NCBI RefSeq assembly: GCF_002015045.1
Contig: NZ_MUXX01000003.1
Coordinates: forward strand, 117,696-181,695
Source of the DNA: Haemophilus paraphrohaemolyticus
GTDB taxonomy: Bacteria; Pseudomonadota; Gammaproteobacteria; Enterobacterales; Pasteurellaceae
Length of the DNA stretch: 64,000 bases
Direction of reading: 5' to 3'
Shown here: positions 20,298 to 31,158 of the stretch, one piece after another
Layout: the number at the start of each line of letters is the position of its first letter
How positions within the stretch are numbered: the stretch's first letter is position 1
Translations under genes and position numbers: made by a program
Notes under the pieces: generated by a model
The model's input: the letters and a program-made list of their open reading frames with translations, nothing else
The model's database searches: none
Told to the model about the DNA's origin: nothing

Positions 20298-20320
20298 TTT
20301 CTTTCTCCGTCAAAACTCAA

Positions 20321-23300
20321 TTACGCCTCATCCAACTCCATATCAATCGCTAATGCACGGATTTCTTTGGTGATTACGTTGAACGACTCTGGAATACCTG
20401 GTTCCATATAGTGCGTGCCGTCCACGATGTTTTTATACATCTTCGTACGACCGTTCACGTCATCCGATTTCACGGTTAACATTTCTTGAAGTGTGTAAGC
20501 AGCACCATATGCTTCTAATGCCCAAACCTCCATCTCACCGAAACGCTGACCACCGAATTGTGCTTTACCACCAAGCGGTTGTTGTGTAACAAGACTATAA
20601 GAACCTGTTGAACGTGCGTGCATTTTGTCATCAACTAAGTGGTTCAATTTGAGCATATACATATAACCTACAGTTACAGGACGCTCGAATTTCTCCCCTG
20701 TGCGACCATCAAATAAGGTAATTTGACCTGATGTTGGTAAGCCGCCAAGCTCTAATAAGCCTTTGATTTCAGTTTCGTGCGCGCCGTCGAACACTGGTGT
20801 TGCAAGTGGTAAACCTTTACGGAGGTTTTGAGCTAAACGCATAATCTCTTCATCAGAGAAAGTGCTTAAATCCACTTTTTGTGAACCGTGGCCTAAGTCA
20901 TACGCTTTTTGCATATATTCACGCAATTTCGCTACAGATTGTTGCTGTTTGATCATTGCGTTGATTTGGTCACCGATACCTTTCGCAGCTAAACCTAAGT
21001 GGGTTTCTAAAATCTGACCAATGTTCATACGAGATGGTACGCCCAATGGGTTCAATACGATTTCCACTGGCTGACCGTTTTCATCATACGGCATATCTTC
21101 AACTGGGTTAATTTTTGAGATAACCCCTTTGTTACCGTGACGACCCGCCATTTTATCCCCTGGTTGGATTTGGCGTTTCACCGCAAGGTACACTTTCACC
21201 ACTTTCAACACGCCAGGCGCTAAATCGTCACCTTGGATAATCTTGTTACGTTTTATTTCAAGTTTACGTTCAAACTCTTTGCGTAACTCTTCGTGCTGTT
21301 CAGCAAGCTGTTCTAATTGGTTTTGTTTTGCTTCATCTTCTAAAGTTTGCTCTAACCATTTTTCGCGAGCCACTTTGTCTAATTCTGCTTCAGCCACGCC
21401 ACCTTCAATTAAGAGGCTGCGAACACGGGTGAATAAGCCCGCTTCTAAGATCTCTAACTCTTCGGTTAAGTCTTTTTTCGCTTCACGAAGCTGCATTTCT
21501 TCGATTTCTAATGCACGTTTATCTTTTTCTACGCCATCACGAGTGAAGACTTGAACGTCGATAACCGTACCTGAAGTGCCGTTTGGCACGCGTAATGAAG
21601 AATCTTTCACGTCAGACGCTTTTTCACCGAAGATCGCACGGAGAAGTTTCTCTTCAGGGGTTAATTGGGTTTCGCCTTTAGGGGTTACTTTACCGACTAA
21701 GATGTCGCCACCTTTGACTTCCGCACCCACATAAACGATACCTGATTCATCTAGTTTGCTTAATGCAGATTCACCTACGTTTGGAATATCGGCTGTGATC
21801 TCTTCTGCACCTAATTTGGTATCACGTGCCACACAAGATAACTCTTGAATGTGGATTGTCGTAAAGCGGTCTTCTTGAACCACACGCTCAGACACTAACA
21901 TTGAGTCTTCGAAGTTATAACCATTCCAAGGCATGAATGCCACGCGAATGTTTTGACCTAATGCCAATTCACCTAAATCTGTTGAAGGACCATCAGCAAG
22001 AATCTCACCACGAGCTACTGGTTCGCCCAAGTTCACACAAGGAATTTGGTTGATACAGGTGTTTTGGTTTGAACGGGTATATTTAATTAAGTTGTAGATG
22101 TCGATACCTGCTTCACCTGGGATAGTTTCATCTTCGTTTACTTTCACCACGATACGTGATGCGTCAACGTATTGTACTAAACCACCACGTTTTGCAACTA
22201 CCGCGACACCAGAGTCTAGGGCGATTGGTTTTTCCATACCCGTACCGACTAATGGTTTGTCCGCACGTAATGTTGGAACTGCTTGACGTTGCATGTTCGC
22301 TCCCATCAACGCACGGTTCGCATCGTCATGCTCAAGGAACGGAATCAATGCTGCCGCAACCGATACCACTTGTTGAGTTGAAATGTCCATATAGTGAACA
22401 TCTTCAGGTTTATATAAACCAGATTCGCCTTGTTCACGGCAGGTTACATAAGTATCGGTAAAGCAGAACTCTTCGTCTAAGTTTGAGTTCGCCTGTGCAA
22501 TCACGTATTTACCTTCTTCAATCGCAGATAAATACTCAATATCTTCGGTTACTTGACCATTCACTACTTTACGGAATGGGGTTTCTAAGAAGCCATAGTT
22601 ATTAGTACGTGCATACACAGAAAGTGAGTTGATCAAACCGATGTTTGGACCCTCTGGGGTTTCGATTGGACATAAACGACCATAGTGGGTTGGGTGTACG
22701 TCTCGAACCTCAAAGCCTGCACGTTCACGGGTTAAACCACCTGGGCCAAGTGCAGAGATACGACGTTTATGTGTTACCTCTGAAAGCGGGTTATTTTGGT
22801 CCATAAATTGCGAAAGTTGTGATGAACCGAAGAACTCTTTCACTGCCGCAGAAATTGGTTTCGCATTGATTAAATCTTGTGGGGTTACACCGTCTAAATC
22901 GCCTAAAGATAAACGCTCACGCACTGCACGTTCTACACGTACTAAACCAATACGGAATTGGTTTTCTGCCATCTCACCCACAGAGCGGATACGACGGTTA
23001 CCTAAGTGGTCGATATCATCTACTTCGCCACGGCCATTACGGATTTCGATGAGTTTCTTCATCACACCGATGATATCATCGTTGCTTAATACGCCAGAAC
23101 CTTCGCCTTCTGCAATGCCTAAAGAGCGGTTAAATTTCATACGACCTACAGCTGATAAGTCATAACGATCTGCAGAGAAGAACATATTATCGAATAAGCC
23201 TTCTGCCGCTTCTTTTGTTGGTGGCTCGCCAGGACGCATCATACGATAGATTTCCACTAAGGCCGATAAGCGGTCGTAAGTTGGATCTACACGTAACGTT

Positions 23301-24349
23301 TCAGAAATGTAAGGCCCGTGGTCTAAATCGTTGGTGAATAATACTTCGATCTCTTTATAGCCTGCCTGTGAAAGGTTCGCTAGCATTTCTAAAGAGATTT
23401 CCATATTCGCAGGACAGATAATCTCTCCATCTTCTAAATTCACGTAATCTTTCGCAGACACTTTACCCACGATGTATTCCACTGGTACATCAATTTTGGT
23501 CACACCTGCTTTCACTAAATCGCGCGTGTGTTTTGCCGTAATACGACGACCTTTTTCTACGTAAACTTTACCGTCTGCTTCAATGTCGAATAACGCCGTT
23601 TCACCACGTAAACGCTCTGGCACAAGTTCCATTTGTAACTTGTTATCGCCTGAAACGGTAAATTTCACTTTTTCGAAGAACATCGAAAGGATTTCTTCCG
23701 TGGTGTAGCCTAAGGCACGAAGAATAATCGTGGCAGGTAATTTACGACGACGGTCGATACGTGCATATAAGTTATCTTTTGGATCGAACTCAAAGTCTAA
23801 CCAAGAACCACGGTAAGGAATAATACGTGCGTTATAAAGCACTTTACCTGAAGAGTGGGTTTTACCTTTGTCAGAATCGAAGAACACACCAGGGCTACGG
23901 TGTAATTGTGAAACGATAACACGCTCAGTACCATTGATCACGAAAGTACCGTTATCGGTCATCAATGGGATTTCGCCCATATACACATTCTGTTCTTTAA
24001 TATCTTTTACCGTGCCTGCTGCAGCTTCGCGGTCAAAAGTCACTAAACGTAATTTCACGCGTAATGGCGCGGCATAGGTTGTGCCACGAATTTGGCATTC
24101 ACGCACATCAAAAACAGGCTCGCCAAGTTCGTAAGAAACGTATTGTAATTCTGTTGCACCGTTGTTGCTCACAATTGGGAATACAGAACGGAATGCCGCT
24201 TCTAAACCTTGTTGTCCTTCTGAATCTTGTTGAATAAATTTCTCGTAAGAATCAAGTTGGAGAGTTAATAGATAAGGTACGTTCAAAACTTGTGGACGTT
24301 TGCCAAAGCTCTTACGAATACGCTTTTTCTCGGAATATGAGTATGCCAT
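20321..24349 (-). CDS. rpoB: RNA polymerase subunit beta
   Basis: Second largest RNA polymerase subunit. I chose the ATG at 24349 ([17 protein letters not shown]), preceded by AGAGG, giving 1342 residues as in E. coli. An upstream in-frame ATG at 24427 would add 26 residues not found in the family. The rifampicin pocket reads [20 protein letters not shown] then ISALGPGG, the drug-sensitive form. The catalytic GNKGVISK region and the C-terminal clamp contacts with rpoC are present. The ribosomal protein genes rplJ-rplL are not upstream; in H. influenzae too they are separate from rpoB. Confidence 0.99.
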   Translation of the reverse strand: MAYSYSEKKRIRKSFGKRPQVLNVPYLLTLQLDSYEKFIQQDSEGQQGLEAAFRSVFPIVSNNGATELQYVSYELGEPVFDVRECQIRGTTYAAPLRVKLRLVTFDREAAAGTVKDIKEQNVYMGEIPLMTDNGTFVINGTERVIVSQLHRSPGVFFDSDKGKTHSSGKVLYNARIIPYRGSWLDFEFDPKDNLYARIDRRRKLPATIILRALGYTTEEILSMFFEKVKFTVSGDNKLQMELVPERLRGETALFDIEADGKVYVEKGRRITAKHTRDLVKAGVTKIDVPVEYIVGKVSAKDYVNLEDGEIICPANMEISLEMLANLSQAGYKEIEVLFTNDLDHGPYISETLRVDPTYDRLSALVEIYRMMRPGEPPTKEAAEGLFDNMFFSADRYDLSAVGRMKFNRSLGIAEGEGSGVLSNDDIIGVMKKLIEIRNGRGEVDDIDHLGNRRIRSVGEMAENQFRIGLVRVERAVRERLSLGDLDGVTPQDLINAKPISAAVKEFFGSSQLSQFMDQNNPLSEVTHKRRISALGPGGLTRERAGFEVRDVHPTHYGRLCPIETPEGPNIGLINSLSVYARTNNYGFLETPFRKVVNGQVTEDIEYLSAIEEGKYVIAQANSNLDEEFCFTDTYVTCREQGESGLYKPEDVHYMDISTQQVVSVAAALIPFLEHDDANRALMGANMQRQAVPTLRADKPLVGTGMEKPIALDSGVAVVAKRGGLVQYVDASRIVVKVNEDETIPGEAGIDIYNLIKYTRSNQNTCINQIPCVNLGEPVARGEILADGPSTDLGELALGQNIRVAFMPWNGYNFEDSMLVSERVVQEDRFTTIHIQELSCVARDTKLGAEEITADIPNVGESALSKLDESGIVYVGAEVKGGDILVGKVTPKGETQLTPEEKLLRAIFGEKASDVKDSSLRVPNGTSGTVIDVQVFTRDGVEKDKRALEIEEMQLREAKKDLTEELEILEAGLFTRVRSLLIEGGVAEAELDKVAREKWLEQTLEDEAKQNQLEQLAEQHEELRKEFERKLEIKRNKIIQGDDLAPGVLKVVKVYLAVKRQIQPGDKMAGRHGNKGVISKINPVEDMPYDENGQPVEIVLNPLGVPSRMNIGQILETHLGLAAKGIGDQINAMIKQQQSVAKLREYMQKAYDLGHGSQKVDLSTFSDEEIMRLAQNLRKGLPLATPVFDGAHETEIKGLLELGGLPTSGQITLFDGRTGEKFERPVTVGYMYMLKLNHLVDDKMHARSTGSYSLVTQQPLGGKAQFGGQRFGEMEVWALEAYGAAYTLQEMLTVKSDDVNGRTKMYKNIVDGTHYMEPGIPESFNVITKEIRALAIDMELDEA

Positions 24350-24565
24350 TTGTAGATAGCCTCTGATTTTTATGTATTTGGTTGAGATTTCACAATCCAC
24401 ACGAGAAAACTCGGCAGGAAGTGGCATTGTTAATTGTTAGTACGATGTGTCATTTTCCTTTTTCCTCTCTTGAGTCAAAAATCACTACTGCAAGCGGTTA
24501 AAAAGGGGAAGGAATTTGCAAATTCAGTCACTAAAATGACAAAGTTAACCGAATTTTCTAAAAGC

Positions 24566-24596
24566 ACAAAAGGCTGACGATCATTCGTCAGCCGAA
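24566..24596 (-). terminator. Terminator after the glycine-rich orphan gene
   Basis: GGCTGACGA and TCGTCAGCC form a perfect nine-base stem with a four-base loop. On the reverse strand TTTTG follows. It lies about 85 bases after the orphan gene stop and before the rpoB leader, isolating the two. Confidence 0.75.
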
Positions 24597-24678
24597 AATT
24601 ATGCAAAAATGGTTGAAGATTATAAAAGCTTTTTGCTTTTTTAGCAATTTTTTTGCGAAAATTTGAGCGATTAAAGTT

Positions 24679-25197
24679 CTATTTATCAGAAGAATATTTA
24701 TTTCCTATACCACCGCCCAAAACTCCACCAGTTGCACCAATAACGCCCTTGCCACCTGCAACGCCTAAGCCACCAACAGCTTTAGCACCACCGCCAATTT
24801 TAGCTAATGAAGCACTTTTGAGAGCTGCTCCGCTTAACGTATTAATTGCCGTGCCTGTACTTGCCGTGCCTAACACACCGCTTGCACCTAGTGTTGCTGC
24901 GATTGTTGGTGCTGCAACGATTGCAGTTGCTACACCTGCTGCTGCAACTGCCACTGTTGTTACAGTCGGATTTTCTTTTGCAAAATCCGAAACAGCATCT
25001 GCGACATCACTTACTGTTTCAACTGTTGCTGAAATCCCATCCCCAACAAGATCAACGCTTTTTTCAATGGTGCTGAAAGTAACATCTAATGTTCCCATTG
25101 CAACATCGCCTACTGTTGAAACTGCACTTTCTACTGTATCTGACACAAAATCTGCCGCATCTGATACTGTATCAAAAATATCATCAAGCCATCCCAT
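24679..25197 (-). CDS. Orphan helical, glycine-rich hydrophobic protein, unknown function
   Basis: 172 residues, not recognised. Residues ~5-75 are a run of amphipathic helix made of short VSD/TVE/AVS units with acidic and small residues. About 80-110 is strongly hydrophobic and alanine-rich (VAVAAAGVATAIVAAPTIAA), and the C-terminal 50 residues are glycine-rich with GGG spacings. There is no signal peptide and no cysteine. AGAGGG lies 9 bases before the ATG and a terminator follows, so it is a real single-gene unit. Two palindromes lie just upstream. The composition suggests membrane insertion (a pore-forming or holin/bacteriocin-like protein), but no immunity gene is adjacent and this is inference only. 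A proline-rich forward frame here is its shadow. Confidence 0.65.
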   Translation of the reverse strand: MGWLDDIFDTVSDAADFVSDTVESAVSTVGDVAMGTLDVTFSTIEKSVDLVGDGISATVETVSDVADAVSDFAKENPTVTTVAVAAAGVATAIVAAPTIAATLGASGVLGTASTGTAINTLSGAALKSASLAKIGGGAKAVGGLGVAGGKGVIGATGGVLGGGIGNKYSSDK

Positions 25198-25234
25198 ATT
25201 TAAACCCTCTAATTAAACGTTAATCAGTATTGTT

Positions 25235-25260
25235 TTAGTTGTTATGTCAATAACAACTAA
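25235..25260. promoter_or_regulatory. Perfect inverted repeat upstream of the orphan gene
   Basis: TTAGTTGTTAT, four bases, then ATAACAACTAA: an 11-base perfect dyad with no T-run after it. It is 38 bases upstream of the orphan ATG, where an operator would lie. The regulator is unknown. Confidence 0.5.
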
Positions 25261-25261
25261 C

Positions 25262-25275
25262 GGAAGTATACTTCC
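25262..25275. promoter_or_regulatory. Perfect 14-base palindrome GGAAGTATACTTCC
   Basis: Fully self-complementary, one base after the preceding dyad. Two adjacent perfect palindromes in a 41-base stretch suggest a double operator for the orphan gene. Confidence 0.5.
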
Positions 25276-25418
25276 TTGCAAAATTCAACCTAAATCCCAC
25301 CGCTTCCCCCTCAACAATTTTGTGATCTCCCTCCCTAATTCCGTCTTTCTTGCTCGACAAGCGGTCTGATTTCGCCCAAAATTGGCAAATCTTTTCCTAT
25401 AAACTACAGGACGTGATG

Positions 25419-26168
25419 ATGGAAAAACGCCACGAGCTGATTTTAGATTACCTTAAAGAGTATGAAGAAGCAGGGTCTGCCGAACTTGCCGAGAATTTAG
25501 GGGTATCAATTGAAACTATCCGACGCGATTTAAACAAACTCGCTGACCAAAACAAACTCTATCGCACGCACGGGGGAGCAATGAGTTTGCAAAGCCAGAA
25601 CATCGGGCAATCTTTTTCTACCCGCAAGAAATCCCACAATGACGGTAAAAAACATATTGCTGAGCTGATTCGCAAGCATATTTTTGAAGATGCAGTGATT
25701 GTGCTTGATGCCAGCTCAACTGCGTGGTACATAGCCCAACGCTTACCCAACATTCCGTGCAAAATTATCACAAGCTCTATGCGGATAATCCATTCGCTTG
25801 CCCATAAACCACATATCGAAACAATTGCCACAGGCGGAATTTATTCCGAAAAATACGATGCCTTTTATGGCCCTTTTTCCGAACATCTTTTCTCACGCTT
25901 ACATATTGATATCGCAATTTTCTCGTGCACAGGAATTTATGAAGGAGCAATTTGGGAATCTAACCAACTCAATTTACCGTTTAAACGCAAAGTACTTGCA
26001 ATGAGCAAGCAAAAATTTCTAGTGGCAGATCATTCCAAAATTGAGCGTAAGGATGTGTTTAGACTATGCGATTTACAAGAAGTAGATAAGCTGTTTACAG
26101 ATAAGCCATTAACATGCGAAATTTTGACAGATTATCAAGCAAGAACGGAGGTGGTTTGGGCGATTTAG
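25419..26168 (+). CDS. fucR: DeoR-family regulator of L-fucose use
   Basis: DNA-binding transcription factor of about 249 residues. The N-terminal winged helix-turn-helix carries ELAENLGVSIETIRRDLNKL. The C-terminal sugar-phosphate sensing domain has IVLDASSTAWYIAQRLPNIP and IDIAIFSCTGIYEGAIWESN, which match E. coli FucR segments closely. In E. coli FucR activates fuc genes on binding L-fuculose-1-phosphate. I chose the ATG at 25419 because AGGA lies 7 bases upstream; the ATG at 25416 is an equal reading and 25350 is unlikely. It lies upstream of fucI on the same strand. Confidence 0.9.
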   Translation: MEKRHELILDYLKEYEEAGSAELAENLGVSIETIRRDLNKLADQNKLYRTHGGAMSLQSQNIGQSFSTRKKSHNDGKKHIAELIRKHIFEDAVIVLDASSTAWYIAQRLPNIPCKIITSSMRIIHSLAHKPHIETIATGGIYSEKYDAFYGPFSEHLFSRLHIDIAIFSCTGIYEGAIWESNQLNLPFKRKVLAMSKQKFLVADHSKIERKDVFRLCDLQEVDKLFTDKPLTCEILTDYQARTEVVWAI

Positions 26169-26274
26169 CTGTTTAGCCTGAAATAGCACAACATAAACCT
26201 AGCCCTTTCAATTGTGATCAACGCTCTTTTACGAGGGAAGACACAGTAAAAGGACTAAGATATTTCTGATTATC

Positions 26275-26385
26275 ATGGTTATGGTCGTGGCGATGACTTT
26301 GACGGGTTGTGGCTCGACTAGATGTGAAGACATTCACAGCAATCAAAAAATATCTTGTACCAACCTTGTAATGTTGAATAGATAA
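26275..26385 (+). CDS. Possible small lipoprotein or remnant
   Basis: A 36-residue frame with a hydrophobic start and the lipobox LTGCG, then SSTR/CED-type polar residues and three cysteines in total. The frame is open further upstream with KIFLII, as a full signal peptide would read, but no start codon with a good ribosome site is found there (ACT stands where ATG would fit). It is either a very short lipoprotein or a decayed one. Nothing of the downstream body is left. Confidence 0.3.
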   Translation: MVMVVAMTLTGCGSTRCEDIHSNQKISCTNLVMLNR

Positions 26386-26445
26386 ATTTTCAACCACTGG
26401 AAGAAATTCTAGCGGTTGTTTTTTAGCAATTTGTAAAGATAAACT

Positions 26446-26482
26446 ATGCCCGTTTCCGCCACTTTGGAGCGAAAACGGGTAT
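26446..26482. terminator. Hairpin between fucR and fucI
   Basis: CCCGTTTcCGC and GCGaAAACGGG form a strong stem of about 11 pairs with one mismatch. No clear T-run follows on the forward strand. It may end transcripts coming from fucR before the fucI promoter. Confidence 0.45.
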
Positions 26483-26520
26483 TCAACTTCCCTCCCAATC
26501 TACTAAAAAGCGGTTATTTT

Positions 26521-26536
26521 TGTGATCTCGTTCACA
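26521..26536 (+). promoter_or_regulatory. CRP binding site for the fuc operon
   Basis: TGTGATCTCGTTCACA matches the CRP consensus TGTGA-N6-TCACA at all ten conserved positions. It lies 99 bases before the fucI ATG. Two direct repeats TTTATTCAA at 26559-26567 and 26608-26616 lie between it and fucI and may be sites for FucR. Confidence 0.85.
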
Positions 26537-26634
26537 AAACTGAACATAAAATGGCGTTTTTATTCAAAAATTGGTTTCCCTGTGAATAATAAAAAACAGA
26601 AATTTTCTTTATTCAACCAATCAGGAGAAATGCT

Positions 26635-28401
26635 ATGACTGCTTTGAAATCCACTCCCGTGAAAATTGGTATCCGCCCAACCATCGACGGTCGCCGTTTA
26701 GGAGTGCGTGAATCACTCGAAGATCAAACAATGAATATGGCGAAAGCTGTGGCGAAATTAATTAGCTCAGAAGTTCGTCATACTAATGGCGATTTCGTGG
26801 AATGCGTAATCGCAGACAGCTGCATCGGTGGCGTGGCAGAATCTTCCGCTTGTGCCGAAAAATTTAAACGTGAGAATGTCGGTGCGGTGATTACGGTGAC
26901 CCCTTGCTGGTGCTATGGTTCTGAAACCATTGATATGGATCCACACACACCAAAAGCAATTTGGGGTTTCAACGGTACAGAACGCCCAGGGGCAGTTTAC
27001 CTCGCTGCCGCCCTTGCTGGTCATAACCAACTTGGTTTACCTGCCTTCTCTATTTACAGCCATGAAGTGCAAGAAGCTGACGACCAAACTATTCCAGCGG
27101 ATGTGCGTGAAAAATTATTACGTTTTGCCCGTGCTGGTTTAGCGGTTGCCACTTTACGCGGTAAATCTTACCTCTCTATCGGATCTGTTTCGATGGGTAT
27201 TGCAGGTTCTATTGTGAACCAACCATTCTTCCAAGAATACTTGGGCATGCGTAACGAATACGTGGATATGTCTGAAATTACCCGCCGTATCGACCGTGGC
27301 ATTTACGACTACGAAGAGTATGAATTAGCACTTAAATGGGCTAACGAATACTGCATTGACGGTGTTGATGTAAACGCACCAGAAAATCAAATGAATGCGG
27401 AAGAAAGAGCGGAGTTACGTAAAACTTTAATCAAAATGACCATCATCGCACGCGATTTAATGGTCGGTAATCCAAAATTGGCTGAACTCAACTTTGGCGA
27501 AGAAGCGTTAGGCCACAATGCGATTGCAGCAGGTTTCCAAGGTCAACGTCATTGGACAGACCATCGTCCAAATGGCGACTTTATGGAAGCGATGTTGAAC
27601 TCAACTTACGACTGGAATGGTGTACGTTCTCCATACATTCTTGCCACTGAAAATGACAGCTTAAATGCCGTAAATATGTTGTTCGGTAACCTTTTAACTG
27701 GTCAAGCTCAAATCTTTGCTGACGTACGTACTTACTGGAGTGAAGACTCAGTAGAACGTGTAACTGGCTGGCGCCCAGAAAACGGTTTCATTCACTTAAT
27801 CAACTCTGGTTCTGCCGCATTAGATGGTACAGGTCAACACCAAGACAAAGATGGCAATCCTGTAGTGAAACCAGCTTGGGAAGTGACTGAGGCAGACGGC
27901 AAACGCTGCTTAGAAAATACTCGTTGGTGTCCTGCTGTGTATGAATACTTCCGTGGGGGCGGTTTATCTTCTCAATACCTCACCAAAGGTGGTATGCCAT
28001 TTACCATGCACCGCATTAACTTTATCAAAGGCGTAGGCCCTGTTCTTCAAATTGCAGAAGGTTGGTCAATTGAGTTACCTGAAAATGTACACGACATCTT
28101 AAATAAACGTACCAATGAAACTTGGCCAACGACTTGGTTCGTACCTCGCCTAAATGGTAAAGGTGCATTCAAAGATGTGTATTCTGTGATGGCAAACTGG
28201 GGTGCAAACCACTGTGTAGCCACTTACGGACATGTTGGTGCAGACTTAATTACCTTAGCTTCTATGCTTCGTATTCCAGTTAATATGCATAACGTGGAAG
28301 AAAAAGATGTCTTCCGTCCAAGTGCATGGAATATGTTTGGTCAAGATAAAGAAGGTCAAGACTACCGTGCTTGTGCGAACTTTGGACCGCTTTATAAATA
28401 G
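26635..28401 (+). CDS. fucI: L-fucose isomerase
   Basis: Manganese-dependent cytosolic isomerase converting L-fucose to L-fuculose; hexameric in E. coli. 588 residues against 591 in E. coli. Family features include the N-terminal [20 protein letters not shown], the catalytic glutamate/aspartate region [21 protein letters not shown], and [20 protein letters not shown] with the metal histidine near the C-terminus. AGGAG lies 7 bases before the ATG. It is the first structural gene after the CRP site. Confidence 0.97.
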   Translation: MTALKSTPVKIGIRPTIDGRRLGVRESLEDQTMNMAKAVAKLISSEVRHTNGDFVECVIADSCIGGVAESSACAEKFKRENVGAVITVTPCWCYGSETIDMDPHTPKAIWGFNGTERPGAVYLAAALAGHNQLGLPAFSIYSHEVQEADDQTIPADVREKLLRFARAGLAVATLRGKSYLSIGSVSMGIAGSIVNQPFFQEYLGMRNEYVDMSEITRRIDRGIYDYEEYELALKWANEYCIDGVDVNAPENQMNAEERAELRKTLIKMTIIARDLMVGNPKLAELNFGEEALGHNAIAAGFQGQRHWTDHRPNGDFMEAMLNSTYDWNGVRSPYILATENDSLNAVNMLFGNLLTGQAQIFADVRTYWSEDSVERVTGWRPENGFIHLINSGSAALDGTGQHQDKDGNPVVKPAWEVTEADGKRCLENTRWCPAVYEYFRGGGLSSQYLTKGGMPFTMHRINFIKGVGPVLQIAEGWSIELPENVHDILNKRTNETWPTTWFVPRLNGKGAFKDVYSVMANWGANHCVATYGHVGADLITLASMLRIPVNMHNVEEKDVFRPSAWNMFGQDKEGQDYRACANFGPLYK

Positions 28402-28411
28402 GAACAATCCT

Positions 28412-28505
28412 TAGGGTGTGTGGATTGGTGAAATCCACGCACGTTTTACAAAACCTATAAAAAAATCGACCGCTTGCGTGCGTGAACATTGTTCACACAC
28501 CCTAC
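28412..28505. repeat. Palindromic intergenic repeat, family 1, copy C
   Basis: Starts TAGGGTGTGTGGATT and ends TTCACACACCCTAC, with an inner hairpin in each half (TGGATTggtgAAATCCA and GTGAACattGTTCAC). Between the halves lies an uptake-signal sequence (ACCGCTTGCG on the forward strand). It sits inside the fuc operon between fucI and fucK and could stabilise or attenuate the mRNA there. Confidence 0.7.
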
Positions 28506-28521
28506 AAACAAGGAGATAACC

Positions 28522-29955
28522 ATGGCAATTGCATTTATCTTCGACTGTGGTGCAACCAACCTTCGCACCATTGCTATTGATGATACAGGGAAGATTTTAA
28601 GTGCTCACCATCTACCCAATAACACTCAACCTGGGGTAGAAAATCCAGATTATCACATCTGGGCGATTGATGAAATTTGGGGCAAATTGCTCACCTGTGC
28701 GAAACAAACCTTAGCAGAATTAAGCCCAGAACAACGTCAGCAAATTGTGGGCATTTCCGTGACCACCTTTGGCGTGGATGGTGCGTTATTTGACAAACAG
28801 GGCAACCAACTTTATCCGATTATTTCGTGGAAATGCCCACGTACCTTACCAATTATGACAAGCCTCGCAAATTACATTGATGTAGAAAAACTTTATCAAC
28901 GTAATGGTGTAGGACATTACAGCTTTAATACCCTATTCAAACTGCTCTGGCTTAAACAGCATCAACCTGAGGTTTATACCAAAGCAAATAGTTTTATGTT
29001 TATTTCGTCTATCTTGACCTATCGTTTAACTGGCGTGCAAAGCACAGACCGCACAATGGCAGGGACTTCTATGATGACTTGTATTGAGCAAGATGCTTGG
29101 GACGACGAAGTATTGAATTTATTGGGCTTGAGCAAAGAGCATTTCCCACCAATGAAAAGTGCAGGTGAGGTCATTGGCGGATTAAAAGCGGATCTTGCAG
29201 TTGAGTTAGGCTTGAGTGCTGATATTCCTGTGATTTCTTGCGGACACGATACTCAATTTGCGATTTTTGGATCAGGAGCAGATTATAACCAACCTGTTTT
29301 AAGCTCGGGGACTTGGGAAATTTTGATGGCTCGTACTCAACAAGCAAAACCAGAATGGCAGTTTGCACAACATGGTTTAACCATTGAATTTGATAGTCAA
29401 GCGGGCTGCTTCAATCCTGGTGTGCAATGGGTAGCTTCGGGCATTATGGAATGGCTTGGCAAACGCTTCTTTACTGAAGTGGCTGGCACGGATGCTTATT
29501 ATCGTACGATGATTGATGAAGCTCGTGCCATTCCCGCGGGGGCAAATGGTGTAAAACTTATTGGGAATTTTGATGGTACAACCAATCAAATGGGATCAAT
29601 CGTTGGGCTTTCAATGCATACCAAACGAGGAGAAATTTACCGTGCAGGTTTGGAATATATGGCTTACCGCCTAAAAGATGGCTTACAGCTCTTGCAAAAA
29701 GTAGGCAACTTCAATGCTGAAAGTTTAATTTGCGTAGGTGGTGGTTCGAAAAATGCCCTTTGGAATCAAATCCGTGCCGATGTGCTGAATTGTCCAGTTG
29801 ATGTGGTGGATTTCCCGGAAACCACGGTTTTAGGTGCGGCGATGTTTACTTTCTTCGGTGCAGGGCAATTTAACTCGCCATTAGCCGCACAACAAGCAAT
29901 GAAACCAAGTGTGACAAGAGTTGAGCCCTCAGAAAACAGCCAGTATTACAAATAA
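28522..29955 (+). CDS. fucK: L-fuculokinase
   Basis: FGGY-family sugar kinase that phosphorylates L-fuculose at O-1. The N-terminal phosphate motif is [14 protein letters not shown]. The FGGY signature area is represented by [17 protein letters not shown], and the adenosine motif near the C-terminus is [20 protein letters not shown]. The ATG at 28522 follows AAGGAG by 6 bases and gives 477 residues; an ATG at 28489 falls inside the palindromic repeat and is rejected. Confidence 0.95.
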   Translation: MAIAFIFDCGATNLRTIAIDDTGKILSAHHLPNNTQPGVENPDYHIWAIDEIWGKLLTCAKQTLAELSPEQRQQIVGISVTTFGVDGALFDKQGNQLYPIISWKCPRTLPIMTSLANYIDVEKLYQRNGVGHYSFNTLFKLLWLKQHQPEVYTKANSFMFISSILTYRLTGVQSTDRTMAGTSMMTCIEQDAWDDEVLNLLGLSKEHFPPMKSAGEVIGGLKADLAVELGLSADIPVISCGHDTQFAIFGSGADYNQPVLSSGTWEILMARTQQAKPEWQFAQHGLTIEFDSQAGCFNPGVQWVASGIMEWLGKRFFTEVAGTDAYYRTMIDEARAIPAGANGVKLIGNFDGTTNQMGSIVGLSMHTKRGEIYRAGLEYMAYRLKDGLQLLQKVGNFNAESLICVGGGSKNALWNQIRADVLNCPVDVVDFPETTVLGAAMFTFFGAGQFNSPLAAQQAMKPSVTRVEPSENSQYYK

Positions 29956-29975
29956 ATAATAAAAGGAGACACCCT

Positions 29976-30410
29976 ATGTTAAAAGGCATCCACCCTGCAA
30001 TTTCCCCAGAATTACTAAAAACCTTAGCAGAAATGGGACATGGCGATGAATTGGTCCTTTCTGATGCTCACTTTCCAGCACACCAATTACATCACAAAGT
30101 AATTCGTGCTGATGGTGTTGACATCCCAACTTTATTGCTTGGCATTACCCCGCTGTTTGAATTCGACCAATACATTGAAGCACCATTAGCAATGATGCAA
30201 GCAGTAGAAGGAGATAACCTCGATCCAAGCGTAGAAGCTCGTTATTTAGAAGCTATCAAAAAAATTAACGGCACTGCACCAAAAGTAGAACGCGTCGAAC
30301 GCTTTGCTTTTTATGAGCGTGCTAAAAAAACTTATGCCGTAGTAATCACAGGCGAAACTGCCAAATATGGCAATGTGATTATTAAGAAAGGCGTTACGCC
30401 TGTGGAATAA
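29976..30410 (+). CDS. fucU: L-fucose mutarotase
   Basis: Small RbsD/FucU-family enzyme (144 residues) that interconverts the alpha and beta anomers of L-fucose, supplying the form used by FucI. The N-terminal [20 protein letters not shown] and DAHFPAH carry the catalytic histidine, and the C-terminal [20 protein letters not shown] is typical. AAGGAGA lies upstream of the ATG. Operon spacing is 20 bases from fucK. Confidence 0.95.
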   Translation: MLKGIHPAISPELLKTLAEMGHGDELVLSDAHFPAHQLHHKVIRADGVDIPTLLLGITPLFEFDQYIEAPLAMMQAVEGDNLDPSVEARYLEAIKKINGTAPKVERVERFAFYERAKKTYAVVITGETAKYGNVIIKKGVTPVE

Positions 30411-30470
30411 CCCTACAAGCGGTTAAAAATCTTAGAAATTTTACTAATCTTACAATAAAAAGGTGATCAA

Positions 30471-31118
30471 ATGAACCGACTAGAACTTTCCGAAAAAATT
30501 ATTCATACCTGTTTAGAAATGACTCGTCTTGGTTTAAACCAAGGCACAGCAGGCAATGTGAGCGTACGTTATAAAGACGGTATGCTCATCACGCCGACAG
30601 GGAAACCGTACGAACTCACTCGCCCAGAAGATATTGTTTACGTAGATAACAACGGTAAACACGAAGAAGGCAAACTTCCTTCAAGCGAATGGCAATTCCA
30701 TTTAGCGGTTTACCAAGCACGCCCAGAAGCGAATGCAGTAGTACATAACCACGCGAAAAACTGTGCAGGGCTTTCTATTCTCGAAAAACCGATTCCGCCA
30801 ATTCACTATATGATTGCAGTTGGTGGGACAGATCATATTCCTTGCGTACCTTATGCTACTTTCGGCACCCATGAATTAGCTGATTATGTCCGCGAAGGGA
30901 TTAAAGAAAGCAAAGCTATTTTACTTTCACATCACGGTTTAATTGCTTGTGAAGAAAACCTTGATAAAGCCTTATGGTTAGCTCATGAGGTTGAAGTGTT
31001 AGCTTCATGGTATTTACAACTTTTAGCAACAGGCTTAGATATTCCGCTTCTTAACAAAGATCAAATGGCAGTTGTGCTTGAAAAATTTAAATCTTACGGA
31101 TTACGTATTGAAGAATAA
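30471..31118 (+). CDS. fucA: L-fuculose-1-phosphate aldolase
   Basis: Class II zinc aldolase that cleaves L-fuculose-1-phosphate into dihydroxyacetone phosphate and L-lactaldehyde. 215 residues as in E. coli. The phosphate-binding loop GLNQGTAGNVSVRY, the catalytic glutamate in LPSSEWQFHLAVY, the zinc histidines in VVHNHAKNC and the third in LLSHHGLIACEE are all present. An Apl-type uptake signal lies in the gap before it. AAAAGGTGA precedes the ATG. Confidence 0.97.
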   Translation: MNRLELSEKIIHTCLEMTRLGLNQGTAGNVSVRYKDGMLITPTGKPYELTRPEDIVYVDNNGKHEEGKLPSSEWQFHLAVYQARPEANAVVHNHAKNCAGLSILEKPIPPIHYMIAVGGTDHIPCVPYATFGTHELADYVREGIKESKAILLSHHGLIACEENLDKALWLAHEVEVLASWYLQLLATGLDIPLLNKDQMAVVLEKFKSYGLRIEE

Positions 31119-31158
31119 TCCAAGGCAGTTCATATCTACTTAATATAAGGAAAATCTT

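Noticed and set aside
20321..24427. Absence of rplJ-rplL upstream of rpoB as an anomaly
   Set aside because: The same separation is known in H. influenzae, so it is a family trait.
24653..25216. Proline-rich 187-residue forward frame
   Set aside because: It is the complement of the glycine/alanine/valine-rich reverse gene, which has the ribosome site and terminator; the proline run is a mirror effect of alternating GCA/ACC codons.
25310..25345. Fragment GATCTCCCTCCC resembling family-2 ends
   Set aside because: Only about a dozen bases match and there is no second arm, so chance or a very old remnant cannot be told apart.
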